From Asticcacaulis sp. SL142 (GTDB lineage Bacteria; Pseudomonadota; Alphaproteobacteria; Caulobacterales; Caulobacteraceae): a stretch of 64,000 nt of DNA. The stretch covers positions 2,319,501 through 2,383,500 of the forward strand of contig NZ_CP113061.1 in NCBI RefSeq assembly GCF_026625745.1, in the 5' to 3' direction. Below are positions 23,945-33,401 of this stretch, piece after piece (position 1 is the stretch's first letter; each line of letters opens with the position of its first letter). Below the pieces are notes generated by a model, which saw only the letters and a program-made list of their open reading frames with translations, ran no database searches and was not told where the DNA came from. Both the position numbers and the translations under genes were made by a program.

Positions 23945-24748
23945 ATGAAAAGTGATCACACGCCCCCGTCGAAAGTCAGCGAAAATGGCACATCGACGAA
24001 CCATGTCTCCGGTACGGCGTCACTGGACGGGCAGTCTCACGATGAAATCCGCGAGCACCTGCACCGGCAGATGTTGTCGGCGGTGTCTCATGACCTTAAG
24101 ACACCCCTGTCCACAGTCATCGGATCGCTGGAAGTGATCAACCTGATGGGGGCGCGCCTGTCGGAAGATAAGCGCAAAACCCTGATCGGGTCAGCCCTGA
24201 CCGAAGCTTACCGGCTGGATAACTTCATCACCAACATTCTCGATATGGCTAAGTTTGAAGCGGAGGCGGTCAGGCCCCGCCCGCAGCCGGTCGGCCTTCA
24301 TCAGCTCGTGCAGGACGCCCTGACGCGGCTGGGTCCGCTCAAGGCCCGCGGACGGATCGAGGTCATTCGCGGCGCCGGTGATGATGGTTTTGTCAGCGAT
24401 CCTATGCTGTCAGCGCGCGCCATTGGTCTGGTGATTGAAAATGCCTTAAAACACGGCGGCAGTCGTGGCCCGGACGGGGCCGAAGCGCCGGTCATCGAGA
24501 TCAGCCTGGGCTTCGAAGACGGCCACCCGTGCGTACGCATCCGCGACCATGGCGCGGGCATCCCCACTGATAAGCAGACCCTGATCTTTGATAAATATAC
24601 CCGCCTCAGCAAGGCCGACCAGCAAAACGCGGGCACAGGTCTGGGGCTTACCCTGTGCCGCCACATTATGACGCTGATGGGCGGGCAGGTGTCAGTCACC
24701 AACCATGAGGATGGCGGCGCCGTATTCAAGCTGTGCTGGCCGAAGTAA
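23945..24748 (+). CDS. Soluble KdpD-like sensor histidine kinase
   Basis: A 267-residue kinase without any membrane segment or sensory domain. HisKA His is in SAVSHDLKTPLSTVIGSLE near residue 49; the HATPase domain has N-box VIENALKHG, DHGAGIP and GTGLGLTLC. The sequence around the His is that of the C-terminal transmitter of KdpD, but the usharp N-terminal Usp/KdpD domains and four TM helices are absent. It must sense through a partner or a cytosolic signal. A KdpE-like regulator is convergent about 480 bases downstream; no kdpFABC genes are present. The first 35 residues are low-complexity. Confidence 0.85.
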   Translation: MKSDHTPPSKVSENGTSTNHVSGTASLDGQSHDEIREHLHRQMLSAVSHDLKTPLSTVIGSLEVINLMGARLSEDKRKTLIGSALTEAYRLDNFITNILDMAKFEAEAVRPRPQPVGLHQLVQDALTRLGPLKARGRIEVIRGAGDDGFVSDPMLSARAIGLVIENALKHGGSRGPDGAEAPVIEISLGFEDGHPCVRIRDHGAGIPTDKQTLIFDKYTRLSKADQQNAGTGLGLTLCRHIMTLMGGQVSVTNHEDGGAVFKLCWPK

Positions 24749-24770
24749 GGCTCCACAATTCACACCAAAA

Positions 24771-24798
24771 AAAAACCGGCCCTCCCAGGCCGGTTTTT
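24771..24798. terminator. Bidirectional terminator between kinase and ytjA
   Basis: An 11-bp stem AAAAACCGGCC / GGCCGGTTTTT with a six-base loop; the A-run and T-run make it work in both directions, for the kinase gene and the convergent ytjA. Confidence 0.9.
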
Positions 24799-24819
24799 GT
24801 CGCTTAAAATAGTGTAGCT

Positions 24820-25002
24820 TTATAGTGGCGGGTTGGCGTTGCGGCCGGTCACCATACGGTAGATCAAACCTACGACAAACAGCACCACAAAGATAACGGC
24901 GATGAATTTGGCGATGTCAGCAAACGTGCCGGCAAGACCCCCGAAGCCAAAGAACGCGGCCACGACCGCCAGAATAAAGAACGTGATAATCCAGTTGAGC
25001 AT
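24820..25002 (-). CDS. ytjA: DUF1328/UPF0391 membrane protein YtjA
   Basis: A 60-residue protein with two hydrophobic helices (about 3-22 and 30-48). The sequence LNWIITFFILAVVAAFFGFGGLAG is the DUF1328 (YtjA) signature. Function is unknown; the family is common in stress-responsive small-protein sets. The reverse-strand ribosome site AAAGGAGG is excellent. It lies between a KdpD-like kinase and a KdpE-like regulator but points away from the kinase. Confidence 0.85.
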   Translation of the reverse strand: MLNWIITFFILAVVAAFFGFGGLAGTFADIAKFIAVIFVVLFVVGLIYRMVTGRNANPPL

Positions 25003-25173
25003 GGTATTCCTCCTTTAGCGCATCTTCCGCATAATCGGGACGAAAACGCGTAATTCAGTGTAAACGGCTTAACCTTAGCGCGTGCGGCGATGCCTCAATG
25101 TCCACATTAAATTTCCGCCGATAAAGAAACAAAACCTAGTTTCAATCTGAATATAAGTAAGCGATAAGACATG

Positions 25174-25203
25174 AAAAAACCCCTCGGCACAGGCCAAGGG
25201 GTT
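25174..25203 (-). terminator. Terminator after KdpE-like gene
   Basis: On the reverse strand, stem AACCCCTTGGC / GCCGAGGGGTT (one G-U pair) with a four-base loop is followed by six T residues. Confidence 0.85.
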
Positions 25204-25228
25204 GTTAGACATAGGGGTGAAATTTCGC

Positions 25229-25930
25229 TTACATCACCAGATCCATGCGGTAGCCAATACCGGATTCTGAGACGATCGACTTACCCAGACCCGGTACGGT
25301 CTCAAGCTTTTCACGCACCTGACCGATGTAGACGCGCAGATATTGCGTATCATCAAGGTGGGCAGGCCCCCAGACTTCTTTCAGGATTTGCTTATGGGTC
25401 AGCATCCGCCCGCGATTGACCAGGAAGTAACGCAGCAGGTCATATTCCTTGGGCGTAAAGGCCACCCGCTCATCATTGATGAAGACTTCGTGGCGCACCA
25501 GATCCATGCGGATCGGGCCGTGCGAGATATCAGGCTCACCAACTTCCTTGACCGCCCACTTACGCAGGTTGGCATTGATGCGCGCCAGCAGCACTTCGGC
25601 TGAGAACGGCTTGGTGACATAGTCATCTGCGCCCATGTTCAGGGCCGGGGCGGCATCGAGATCTTCGGAACGGGCCGTCAAAACCACGATCGGCACATTC
25701 GACCACTCACGGATCTGGGTGATGACATCCTTACCGTCCATGTCCGGCAAACCCAGATCGAGCAGGATCAGGTCGGGGCGCACCGAAGCGCTCATCCGCA
25801 GGGCCTGCTTGCCGGTCTCACATTCACAGACTTTGAAATCCGCCACATCCAGAAAGATGTTGAGCATTTTGCGGATTTCTTCCTCATCATCCACGATAAG
25901 GATGGTGTTTTTCTTCTCTAACATGGACAT
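25229..25930 (-). CDS. OmpR/KdpE-family response regulator
   Basis: A 233-residue regulator with an N-terminal receiver (acidic pocket VDDEEE near 14-19, acceptor Asp in LILLDLGLPDMDG near 58, Lys in VTKPF near 108) and a C-terminal winged HTH (about 140-230: FTPKEYDLLRYFLVNRGRMLTHKQILKEVWG, RVYIGQVREKLE). The winged helix is most like KdpE. The likely kinase is the soluble KdpD-like protein encoded convergently. With no Kdp transporter nearby, its targets are unknown. Start could be ATG 25930 or 25924. Confidence 0.88.
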   Translation of the reverse strand: MSMLEKKNTILIVDDEEEIRKMLNIFLDVADFKVCECETGKQALRMSASVRPDLILLDLGLPDMDGKDVITQIREWSNVPIVVLTARSEDLDAAPALNMGADDYVTKPFSAEVLLARINANLRKWAVKEVGEPDISHGPIRMDLVRHEVFINDERVAFTPKEYDLLRYFLVNRGRMLTHKQILKEVWGPAHLDDTQYLRVYIGQVREKLETVPGLGKSIVSESGIGYRMDLVM

Positions 25931-26280
25931 GACCTGTCTTAGTGTGTTGTGAGGCTGCGGGACGAACTTACCGTTTCTGAACGGAGTTTACGACTGCGTT
26001 TATGTATTTAGAACTACGCACCCAAAAATAAAATTTAAATGCGTCCATAAGGGTTTACAAAGCGGTTTCCGCTAAAGGCCTTCGGCGTTGGTCAGCCGCC
26101 CAATGAAGATAATCACGGCAGGGTCGCCAGAATTGGGGATACTGCTAAATTCAGTATCAAATCTTTTAGAGCTCAGTTATCACCCGAACAGGTGGTAAGA
26201 ACCATCCAAAAGCAAGGTTAAATTCCAGGTCAGTGGAGCAAGGTAAGGGCGGTAAGGCTGATTATCTAAGGACCCCCTTA
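25931..26280. other. Divergent intergenic region with 21-bp dyad
   Basis: No gene is seen. Position 26138-26158 holds a perfect dyad GATACTG-N7-CAGTATC, an operator candidate for the PAS-HTH regulator that follows. Short A+T-rich stretches near 26020-26040 could hold the promoter of the KdpE-like gene. Confidence 0.45.
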
Positions 26281-27333
26281 ATGCCCTATGCGAGAACCCT
26301 GTCATCCGTACATAAACTTTCCATCTTAGAGGGCGCTCTACACGCGGGTATGATCGAAATCCCGGTTGATGGTGGCGCATGGACGTTATCAAATGGCTTT
26401 CGCGAGTTGTTCGGCATAGCTTTGGGTGTAAGTGATATCATTAACAACATAATTGACGCCCTGCACCCGCAGGACAGGCAAACTTTTCGGGACGCTCTTG
26501 TTTTGATGCGCACGGGCATATCCCCCCACCCTTCGGTTTTCAGAGTCCTGAAATCTAACGGCCTGATACGTTCCATTTATATCGACTTCCGATCCCTAAC
26601 CAATGAGATGGGGGTTACACAGAAGTTCGTAGGCGTCTTACGGGACGTGACTCAAGAGGCAGCCTTCCAGCGCATGAACCGCGAGATGGCTCAACGCATC
26701 GATACAATCATGCGATCGACTGGCGTCGATTGCGTCTTTCGCATCGATAGTCACGGCCATTTATTTGACTATGTGACGCGGGGCGCTTTGCAGCAACACC
26801 CGTCAGCACTTGGCAGCGCCTGGGAGGCAAATATTGCTGACGACGAAAGACGCGGTTCGGTTCAATCGATTAAGAAAGCGCTGTCCGGTGATCAGCCGTT
26901 TTCATTGCACATAGATATCTTATGCGTAGACGCAAAAGTTCGCCGATATAATTATAAAGCCTACCCTGAACGGGACTCAAAGGGCGTAATTATCGAGTGG
27001 AACGGCGCTTTGATTGAAGCGCCAGGTGGCCCCCTCAGCCACGCCTTACCGGGACTGGATATCCAAACGGGGGCAAAACTGGTGACCGGGGCCACCATTC
27101 GGGCCCTGTGTAGCCTGCTGGGCTGGACACACACCGATGTATCCCAACGCTCGAAAATATCCAGCACCACAATATCACGCATGACGACCACAACCGGTCG
27201 CCTTAGCGGGTACTTCAAGGATAAAAGTATAGAAGCCATTCTCACCGCTTTCAAAAACGGTGGCGTGCAATACAGCCTTACAAATGACGGCCAGCTCGCC
27301 ATTTCTTACGCCAGCATAGACGCAGCGGCTTAA
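26281..27333 (+). CDS. PAS-domain regulator with C-terminal HTH
   Basis: A 350-residue protein. The N-terminal half contains a PAS-like domain (about 20-130: FRELFGIALGVSDIINNIIDALHPQDRQTFRDALVLM, ending in the PAC-like KFVGVLRDVTQEAAFQ) and a second, weaker PAS-like unit (about 140-250: VFRIDSHGHLFDYVT). The C-terminus (about 275-340) starts TGATIRALCSLLGWTHTDVSQRSKISSTTISRM, which reads as an XRE-type HTH where the second helix-turn-helix is SKISSTTISRM. So it may sense a ligand or redox signal and bind DNA directly. ATG 26281 is chosen for AAGGA upstream. It precedes a chemotaxis receptor gene by about 145 bases. Confidence 0.65.
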   Translation: MPYARTLSSVHKLSILEGALHAGMIEIPVDGGAWTLSNGFRELFGIALGVSDIINNIIDALHPQDRQTFRDALVLMRTGISPHPSVFRVLKSNGLIRSIYIDFRSLTNEMGVTQKFVGVLRDVTQEAAFQRMNREMAQRIDTIMRSTGVDCVFRIDSHGHLFDYVTRGALQQHPSALGSAWEANIADDERRGSVQSIKKALSGDQPFSLHIDILCVDAKVRRYNYKAYPERDSKGVIIEWNGALIEAPGGPLSHALPGLDIQTGAKLVTGATIRALCSLLGWTHTDVSQRSKISSTTISRMTTTTGRLSGYFKDKSIEAILTAFKNGGVQYSLTNDGQLAISYASIDAAA

Positions 27334-27478
27334 AAAGAAGGCCCTATTATCATTTTACCACAATCAATCACAGAATTTCAACCGATCGGTTAACCCGCAT
27401 CTTACCCTAATCGTCAATCCTCCTACACAACATACAGATTAAATTATGTTTTTTGTACGCATGAGGGGTTAGACGGTT

Positions 27479-29176
27479 ATGAAACTACAAGATCTGAATA
27501 TCGCAACCAAACTGTTTTTACTGGTAGGCATGATGGCCGCCGTAACCGCGATTGTAGCCATGTTTGGTGTTTTGCGCATCGACACTTCAAACGACAGCCT
27601 GATCACTGTCAACGAGGTGAATACGGCCGCGACACAGGCGGCCCGGATGAGTGAGAACGCTATCGTTTTGAACCGGGCCGAGTATCGTGTCGTGGGGGAC
27701 ACCTCGGCTGTAAACATCGGCAGTTCAGATGAAGTCGTTCAACTGAACAAGCAACAGTTCGCCGAGCGTCTGGCGGCGGCCGAAGCCACGGCTGATGCCG
27801 AGGAAAAGGCGCAGTTAATTGAAATTAAGACCCATTACGCCCACTATCTGGACGCGCTAAACACCACTTTTCAAATGGCACGTCAGTTCGAAGGCCAGAT
27901 TACTGCCGGTGAGAAACAGCAGGCTCTGATTAATCAGGTTCAGATCAGTCGCCAAAGAGCTGATGACCTGCAAGACAGTGTCAAGGCCTATGTCGATCAT
28001 ATCGATCAACGCGGAACCAATCTGGCCAATACCGCCAAGTCTCAGGGGACTCGGGCGATCCTGATCATGATTGCGGTGGCCGCAGCCGGCGTGGTTGCCG
28101 GCATGGCGATTGCTCTATTTTTCACCCGTGGTCAGTTAGTCAGGCCTATTGTCAGCCTGACGGCCGCCATGGAGGCTGTGGCACGCGGTGAGGACCATGT
28201 TAAGGTACCCGGTGCCGAGCGTAAGGATGAGATCGGGGCGATGTCGCGGGCCTTTGGCGACAATGCCAAACGTGTCGCCGATCTGGCTGAGCGTCAGCGC
28301 GAACAAGAAGCGATCGCCGCCCGGGAACGCAAGGCCGATACGCTAAAACTGGCGGATGATTTTGAAAAGTCAGTTGGCGGGATCGTGACCTTAGTCTCCG
28401 CGGCGGCCACCGAAATGCAGGCCGCGGCCACCCAGTTGACCGCCACGGCTGAAGAGACAGCCGCGCAATCGGTCGCCGTATCCGCCGCCGCCGAAGAAGC
28501 GGGTACAAACGTCACCTCGGTCGCCAGTGCGGCTGAAGAGCTGGGGGCTTCGGTTTCGGAAATTGGCCGCCAGGTAGAAGCATCGGCCAGAATTTCAAGT
28601 GAAGCCGTTAACGAGGCCACTCAGGCAGCGCAGGTGGTTTTAGATCTCAACGCCGTCGCCACCAGCATCGGCGACGTTATTGATGTGATTTCGGGTCTGG
28701 CCAGTCAGACCAATCTGCTGGCGCTCAACGCGACCATTGAATCTGCGCGCGCTGGGGATGCCGGTAAGGGCTTTGCGGTTGTCGCCTCAGAAGTCAAGCA
28801 ACTGGCCGGTCAAACCGCTCTCGCGACTACCGATATCTCTGCAAAAGTCGCCCAGATACAGGCGTCAACGGGGCGCGCGGTCGCCGCTATCGAAGGTATA
28901 TCTGGCACGATCCGTCAGCTTTGCGAAACCAGCGCGGCCATCGCCTCGGCAGTGGAGCAGCAAAACGCGGCCACCAGCGAAATCATTCAGGCCGTCAATC
29001 AGGCCTCCCTCGGGACCAGTGAGGTGACATCGAACATATCGGGCGTCTCACAAGCTGCCGAGCAAACCGGTGCCGCCGCTAGTCAGGTTTTGGGGTCTTC
29101 CAATGAACTGGCCGAACAAGCCGAGCGTCTGCACCTTGAGATGGACAGGTTCCTGGCGAATGTCAGGGCGTCTTAA
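27479..29176 (+). CDS. Methyl-accepting chemotaxis protein
   Basis: A 565-residue transmembrane chemoreceptor. TM1 (about 10-32), a periplasmic four-helix-bundle domain of about 150 residues, TM2 (about 190-212), a HAMP domain ([27 protein letters not shown]), then the signalling coiled coil with the hairpin tip [42 protein letters not shown], which binds CheA/CheW. Methylation-type Glu/Gln pairs occur on both sides. No CheR docking pentapeptide is seen at the C-terminus. The ligand is unknown. No other che gene lies in the window, so it would feed a remote chemotaxis cluster. Confidence 0.93.
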   Translation: MKLQDLNIATKLFLLVGMMAAVTAIVAMFGVLRIDTSNDSLITVNEVNTAATQAARMSENAIVLNRAEYRVVGDTSAVNIGSSDEVVQLNKQQFAERLAAAEATADAEEKAQLIEIKTHYAHYLDALNTTFQMARQFEGQITAGEKQQALINQVQISRQRADDLQDSVKAYVDHIDQRGTNLANTAKSQGTRAILIMIAVAAAGVVAGMAIALFFTRGQLVRPIVSLTAAMEAVARGEDHVKVPGAERKDEIGAMSRAFGDNAKRVADLAERQREQEAIAARERKADTLKLADDFEKSVGGIVTLVSAAATEMQAAATQLTATAEETAAQSVAVSAAAEEAGTNVTSVASAAEELGASVSEIGRQVEASARISSEAVNEATQAAQVVLDLNAVATSIGDVIDVISGLASQTNLLALNATIESARAGDAGKGFAVVASEVKQLAGQTALATTDISAKVAQIQASTGRAVAAIEGISGTIRQLCETSAAIASAVEQQNAATSEIIQAVNQASLGTSEVTSNISGVSQAAEQTGAAASQVLGSSNELAEQAERLHLEMDRFLANVRAS

Positions 29177-29562
29177 AGGGGTTTAAGTAAAGTGGCGGGC
29201 ATCAAAGCGGGCAGGATGAAAAGCTGTCAGCCTGCCCGTTGCTCAAAAATTGTAGCCGCTAGGGGCATAGCTCCCCAGTAACGCGCCCGCCAAGTTTAGC
29301 GAATAACATACCGTCTAGCGGGAAAATCCCATTTGCAGACACTAACCCGGCGTTTGTATGGATCATATTTTCTGGACATTGCCGTGAAAGACACTCGTCC
29401 GACGCTATAGGGTTCAAATTTAAGTGAAGCGTTTAATATGTTATTTCGCAAAATCAGTAAGCCGGTGACCTCGGTATAATAGAATTTTCTCTGAAATTAT
29501 TGGCATTAAATCATCTTGATGATAGATTCAGTGAAATTTCACTGAATTTAGTCAGGGTTACC
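29177..29562. other. Intergenic region upstream of LacI gene, with operator-like sites
   Basis: No gene is seen. A hairpin CGGGCAGG / CCTGCCCG at 29208-29238 follows the chemoreceptor and may end its transcript, although the T-run is poor. Site AGTGAAGCGTTTAA lies at 29423-29436. A TATAAT hexamer at 29475-29480 lacks a good -35. A small dyad ATCATC-TT-GATGAT is at 29510-29523 and the perfect palindrome at 29528-29545. Confidence 0.45.
29528..29545. promoter_or_regulatory. 18-bp perfect palindrome in front of lacI-type gene
   Basis: TCAGTGAAATTTCACTGA, 17 bases before the GTG start of the LacI-family gene: a likely autoregulatory operator. Its half TTTCACTGAATTT recurs at the downstream TonB receptor promoter (30867-30879). 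Compared with the CG-centred sites it has two bases fewer in the centre. Confidence 0.6.
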
Positions 29563-30573
29563 GTGTCCACAGATCCCGCAGATGTCAAATCTGCCAAGCG
29601 CGTGACGCTGAAAGACGTGGCCAAGGCCGCCGAAGTATCCCTCGCCAGCGCGTCTTATGCCATCAATGGCACAGGTTCCGTAGGCGATCAGGTGCGCGCA
29701 CACGTTCTCAAGATCGCCGAGGCGATGTGCTATCGTCAGAACCTGTCGGCGCGAGCCATGCGCACGGGACGCACGGGGGCATTGGGTCTGATCCTGCCGG
29801 ATTTTGCCAACCCCTTCTTCACCTCCCTGGCGCAATCGGTGATTCGCAGCGCCCGCGCTCAGGGTTACTGTGTCTTCGTGACCGATACCGAAGGTGACCC
29901 AAACCAGGAACGCAAAGCTATGCATTTAATGGTCGAGCGCGGCGTTGACGGGATTGTGTGGTTCCCCATACATGACCTCGAAAATGGCACCGCCCTGATC
30001 AACGATACGCCCACCGTGGTCATCGACCGTACCGTCGGCGGCATAGAGCAAGTTCATGCCGATTACCATGCTGGTGGCCGTCTGGCGGCGGAGCATCTGG
30101 TAGCGCTGGGGCACAAACGCATTGGTGTGGTCTCAGGCCCCATGAGCGTTCTCAGCATGCGTGAGCGTTGTGCCGGGGCGATTGCCTTTATCGAGCAGCA
30201 TGCCGGATTGGTGTTTAACCTGACCAACGCCTTCTCTTACGATCTGGAGGCCGACGTCCGCATGGCTATTGAACGCCGTGACGCGACGGCCATTTTTGCC
30301 GGTGCTGATCTGATCGCGTTAGGTGTCATTCAACACGCGTCGCGCACTGGTCTAAGAGTGCCCGATGATCTGTCAGTCGTAGGTTTCGACGACATTCCCT
30401 GGGCGCAAATATCAGCACCGCCCCTGACCACCATTGAAATGCCAGTCGAAGAGATGGCCGCCGAAGCCATTGATGCCCTGCTCCGCCGCGTTGAGTCGCG
30501 CGCACAGCCGCGCCGCAAGGTGGTGTTTGAAACCGCCCTTATTGAGCGTAAATCCACTTCCCGCCCCTTGTGA
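29563..30573 (+). CDS. LacI-family transcriptional regulator
   Basis: A 336-residue repressor. The N-terminal HTH is RVTLKDVAKAAEVSLASASYAING (about 13-36) with the hinge helix SARAMRTGRTGALGLILPDFANPFF, followed by a periplasmic-binding-protein-like sugar-binding domain (GVDGIVWFP, GHKRIGVVSG, VVGFDDIPWAQISAPPLTTIEMPVEEMA). GTG 29563 with AGGG upstream is preferred; a start at 29500 would make the operator palindrome part of the coding sequence. LacI proteins usually control sugar uptake, and here the next gene is a TonB receptor with matching operator sites, so it probably controls that receptor in response to a carbohydrate. Confidence 0.88.
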   Translation: MSTDPADVKSAKRVTLKDVAKAAEVSLASASYAINGTGSVGDQVRAHVLKIAEAMCYRQNLSARAMRTGRTGALGLILPDFANPFFTSLAQSVIRSARAQGYCVFVTDTEGDPNQERKAMHLMVERGVDGIVWFPIHDLENGTALINDTPTVVIDRTVGGIEQVHADYHAGGRLAAEHLVALGHKRIGVVSGPMSVLSMRERCAGAIAFIEQHAGLVFNLTNAFSYDLEADVRMAIERRDATAIFAGADLIALGVIQHASRTGLRVPDDLSVVGFDDIPWAQISAPPLTTIEMPVEEMAAEAIDALLRRVESRAQPRRKVVFETALIERKSTSRPL

Positions 30574-30907
30574 TCTTTTTGCCTTGGCAGCTGACCGCCG
30601 GACTCACGCCTGCTCTGGCGGCGATTGCGTTTACCATGCCCAGTCGCTTCGGCAGATCGCCGTGGCATCCGGGGCACACATGCCCATTAAATGAAACGTT
30701 TCAATAGCACATAGCAAACTTGCGCGCTTTGCGTCGAACGACGCAATGAAACTGTCATTTTAGCCGTATATAGGCCGGAGACGTATCAACCCACGCTCAT
30801 CAGACATCGCCGAAGACCGAGGCCTTAGACAAGCCTTCACACAGATGGCGATAGAATACTTAAACGTTTCACTGAATTTTTCTATTTTCAGCCTTAAGGG
30901 GACCAAA
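30574..30907. other. Intergenic region with two LacI-type sites before TonB receptor
   Basis: No gene. TGAAACGTTTCA, a perfect 12-bp palindrome with a CG centre typical of LacI operators, lies at 30692-30703. A second site, CTTAAACGTTTCACTG, lies at 30859-30874 close to the receptor start. A lone CTGTCAT Pho-type half-site is at 30752-30758, without a properly spaced partner. Confidence 0.55.
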
Positions 30908-33271
30908 ATGAAAACCTACGTTCTGCTGCTCACAACGGCCCTGACCGGCCTGTTCGCCGCCAGTGTTTCTGCGCAAACCACGCCGGAGGCGGCACCTGGC
31001 GCCTCAGGCACTGAAGAAGTCATTGTTGTCGGGCGCCGTTTTGGGTCGGGCCTGACGCGCGCGACCTTTACCCTCGGCAAGGACGACATTAATGAACGGC
31101 CATTAGGGGCTGACATTATGCAAAGCCTTAACAAGGTGCCGGGCCTGAGCGTGGCGACCGGCGACTCCCGCGGCGGCACCTTCTCCTTTGAAATGTACAT
31201 GCGCGGCCTGACCGATGAACAGATTGGCCTGACGCTTGATGGCGTGCCGACGGGCGACTCCCGTTTTAATGGCGGCTCGCCGCCCGCACGCTTTATCGAA
31301 TCCTCGAATGTGGGCCAAATCGTCGTATCGCAAAGCGCCGGGGATATTGGTGCCCCGTCGCGGTTTGCGCTGGGGGGCTTTGTCAATTTCGTCACCGACC
31401 AGCCGAGAAAGGATTTTGGCGTCACTCTCGAAGGCGGGCTTGGGTCATTTGATTTTGGCCGCGCCTTTGCCCGCGTTGATACCGGTGAAATCGCCGACGG
31501 CCTCACCGCCTATCTCAGCGCCTCCACCCAAAGCAACGATATCTGGACCGGGCCTGACAGCCGCTCATCCGAACGCGACCACTACGAAGCCAAGGTCGTC
31601 AAAAGCTTCGGCAACGGCTCACGCCTGACCGGTCGTCTGTCGTATAATGAGCAGGCCGACAATGATTTCAATATCATCACCCTGGCGCAGTTTCGCGCCA
31701 ACCCTGACTGGGACTTCGCCACCGATACCGTCTCCGGCATTCCGGCTGTGGATGTTAACTACGGCGGTGCATTGGGCGGCACCCGAGAAGATTTCTTAAG
31801 CTACGTCATCGCCGATCTGGTGCTCGGTGCCAATGTTACATTGAAAATCACCCCCTATTATCAAACCCTGCGCGGTGAGTCCTTTCGCTATCAGGATCGC
31901 TCGCGAATCCTGACCGGTGGCAACCCCTATGCGGTGATGGGCTATAATGCCAATGGCGGCGCTATCCGCCCGGCCTTGACGACGGTGCGCAATTCCAATG
32001 CGGTGGGCGGTCCCGCTGACATGCGCGTAACACCGCGTGATCGTGACCGCGTCGGCCTGACCGACGAACTGATCATCAGCGACCTGTGGGCCGACACGGG
32101 CCTTACCCATACCCTGCGCTTTGGGTCATGGTATGAAAAAAGCGAAAGCAGCGAACAGCGCAATTTCTACCAGGTCATCAATTCTGCGACCTCAGCGGCC
32201 TATGACCGTTCTAAGCTGAATTATGTTGAATATGCCCGTGAAGCGACACTCAAGAGCACCATGCTATACGCTCAGGATGAGATCAAAGCGCTTGATGACC
32301 GCCTGACGGTTGATCTGGGCCTGACCTGGTATGACCTCAGCTACGAGGCCCGTTCACCGCTTGAATATTCAGCGGTTGTGTCGTTCTCGCAGCAGTCCGA
32401 TGTCAACCCAAAGATCGGCGCTAACTATAAGCTTGGCAGCGGCTGGGAAGTGTTTGGGGGTTACGCCAAAAACTTCGCCGGCATCCCAGAAGACGCCTTC
32501 TTAGGCTCAACCGCCATTATCTCGCCGGGTCAGCTTGAGCCGGTGACCACTGAAAATCTGGATATGGGCCTGCGTTACGTTACGGATCAGGCGGCTTTTT
32601 CGGCTCAGGCGTACCGCGTTGATCTGAAGCAGAATGTCGGCATTGTGCCCATATCGACAGTCGGCGTTGATCCGGACGAAATCGTGCGCGGCAATGTGGC
32701 CACCAAGGCCGCCAATACACAGGGACAGGTCACCGAAGGCTTTGATGTCACCGGCTTCTACGATTTCGGGCAAGTTGACCTTTACGGCGCCTACTAATGG
32801 ATAGATGCGCGCCATGATGATCCGGCGGCCGGCAGCGCGGAACGGCTGAAACTGGCCTCTCTGGCCATTATTGGCGGTGAACGGGTGCGCGATATTGCCG
32901 AACACTCGGCCTTCGTGCAGCTCGGCTGGTCACCGGTCTCTAATGCCCGCATCGTGCTTAATGGGCGCTATGTCGGGGAACGTGTCGGGGCGCACATTGT
33001 GCTGCAAAACACGTTTCAGGAGGTCGGCGTCGATATGATCCCTGATTACACGGTTTTTGGCCTGACCGGCCACTATGACCTCAACAACATCCGCCTCCAG
33101 CTCAATGTCGATAACCTGACCGATGAGGACTATATCGCGTCGGTGTCTGGAGCGACGGCGACACAACCCGAATTCGGGGCGACCCTGGCTAATCCCACCG
33201 GGCGGTCGCTGACCCGCTATTTCCTGGGGGCGCCGCGTACCACGACCGTATCTTTGCGCGTCCGCTTCTGA
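30908..33271 (+). pseudogene. TonB-dependent receptor interrupted by one in-frame TAA
   Basis: A receptor of about 787 codons with a single nonsense codon, TAA, at 32795-32797. Before it lie 629 residues: signal peptide (cut after SVSAQ), TonB-box-like EEVIVVGRR, plug (NKVPGLSVATGDSRGG, QIVVSQSAGDIGAPSRFALGGFVNFVT) and most of the barrel. After it the same frame continues without another stop (WIDARHDDPAAGSAERLKLASL) through the last strands to a proper C-terminal Phe (VSLRVRF). There is no frameshift. The truncated product would lack the last barrel strands and the C-terminal Phe, so it should not assemble unless the codon is read through. LacI-type sites and a TAAGGGG ribosome site remain intact, suggesting recent damage or a sequencing error. 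Confidence 0.88.
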
Positions 33272-33297
33272 TTTGACGCCATGTACCCAAAGACATT

Positions 33298-33343
33298 AAG
33301 ACACGTTTTTAGATCCAGCCGATCAGAAACGTGTCTTATTTGT
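33298..33343 (+). terminator. Hairpin after the TonB receptor
   Basis: An 11-bp stem AAGACACGTTT / AAACGTGTCTT with an inner GATC-N5-GATC, then ATTTGTCT. The T-run is moderate. Confidence 0.6.
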
Positions 33344-33359
33344 CTGGTACAGTTCATGG

Positions 33360-33391
33360 CTTAACCTGATTTTCCAGGCCAAGAGGTTAAG
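33360..33391 (+). promoter_or_regulatory. Inverted repeat covering the phosphoesterase ribosome site
   Basis: CTTAACCT / AGGTTAAG, separated by 16 bases, ends inside TTAAGGAG, the ribosome site of the GTG start at 33402. Folding of the mRNA would hide part of that site; as DNA it could equally be an operator. Confidence 0.5.
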
Positions 33392-33401
33392 GAGATAATT
33401 C

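Noticed and set aside
30752-30758. Pho box before the interrupted TonB receptor
   Set aside because: Only one CTGTCAT; no second copy at 11-base spacing.
32885-33271. Separate gene for the C-terminal part of the interrupted TonB receptor
   Set aside because: It starts in mid barrel without a ribosome site or signal peptide and is in frame with the upstream part, so it is the other half of one gene.
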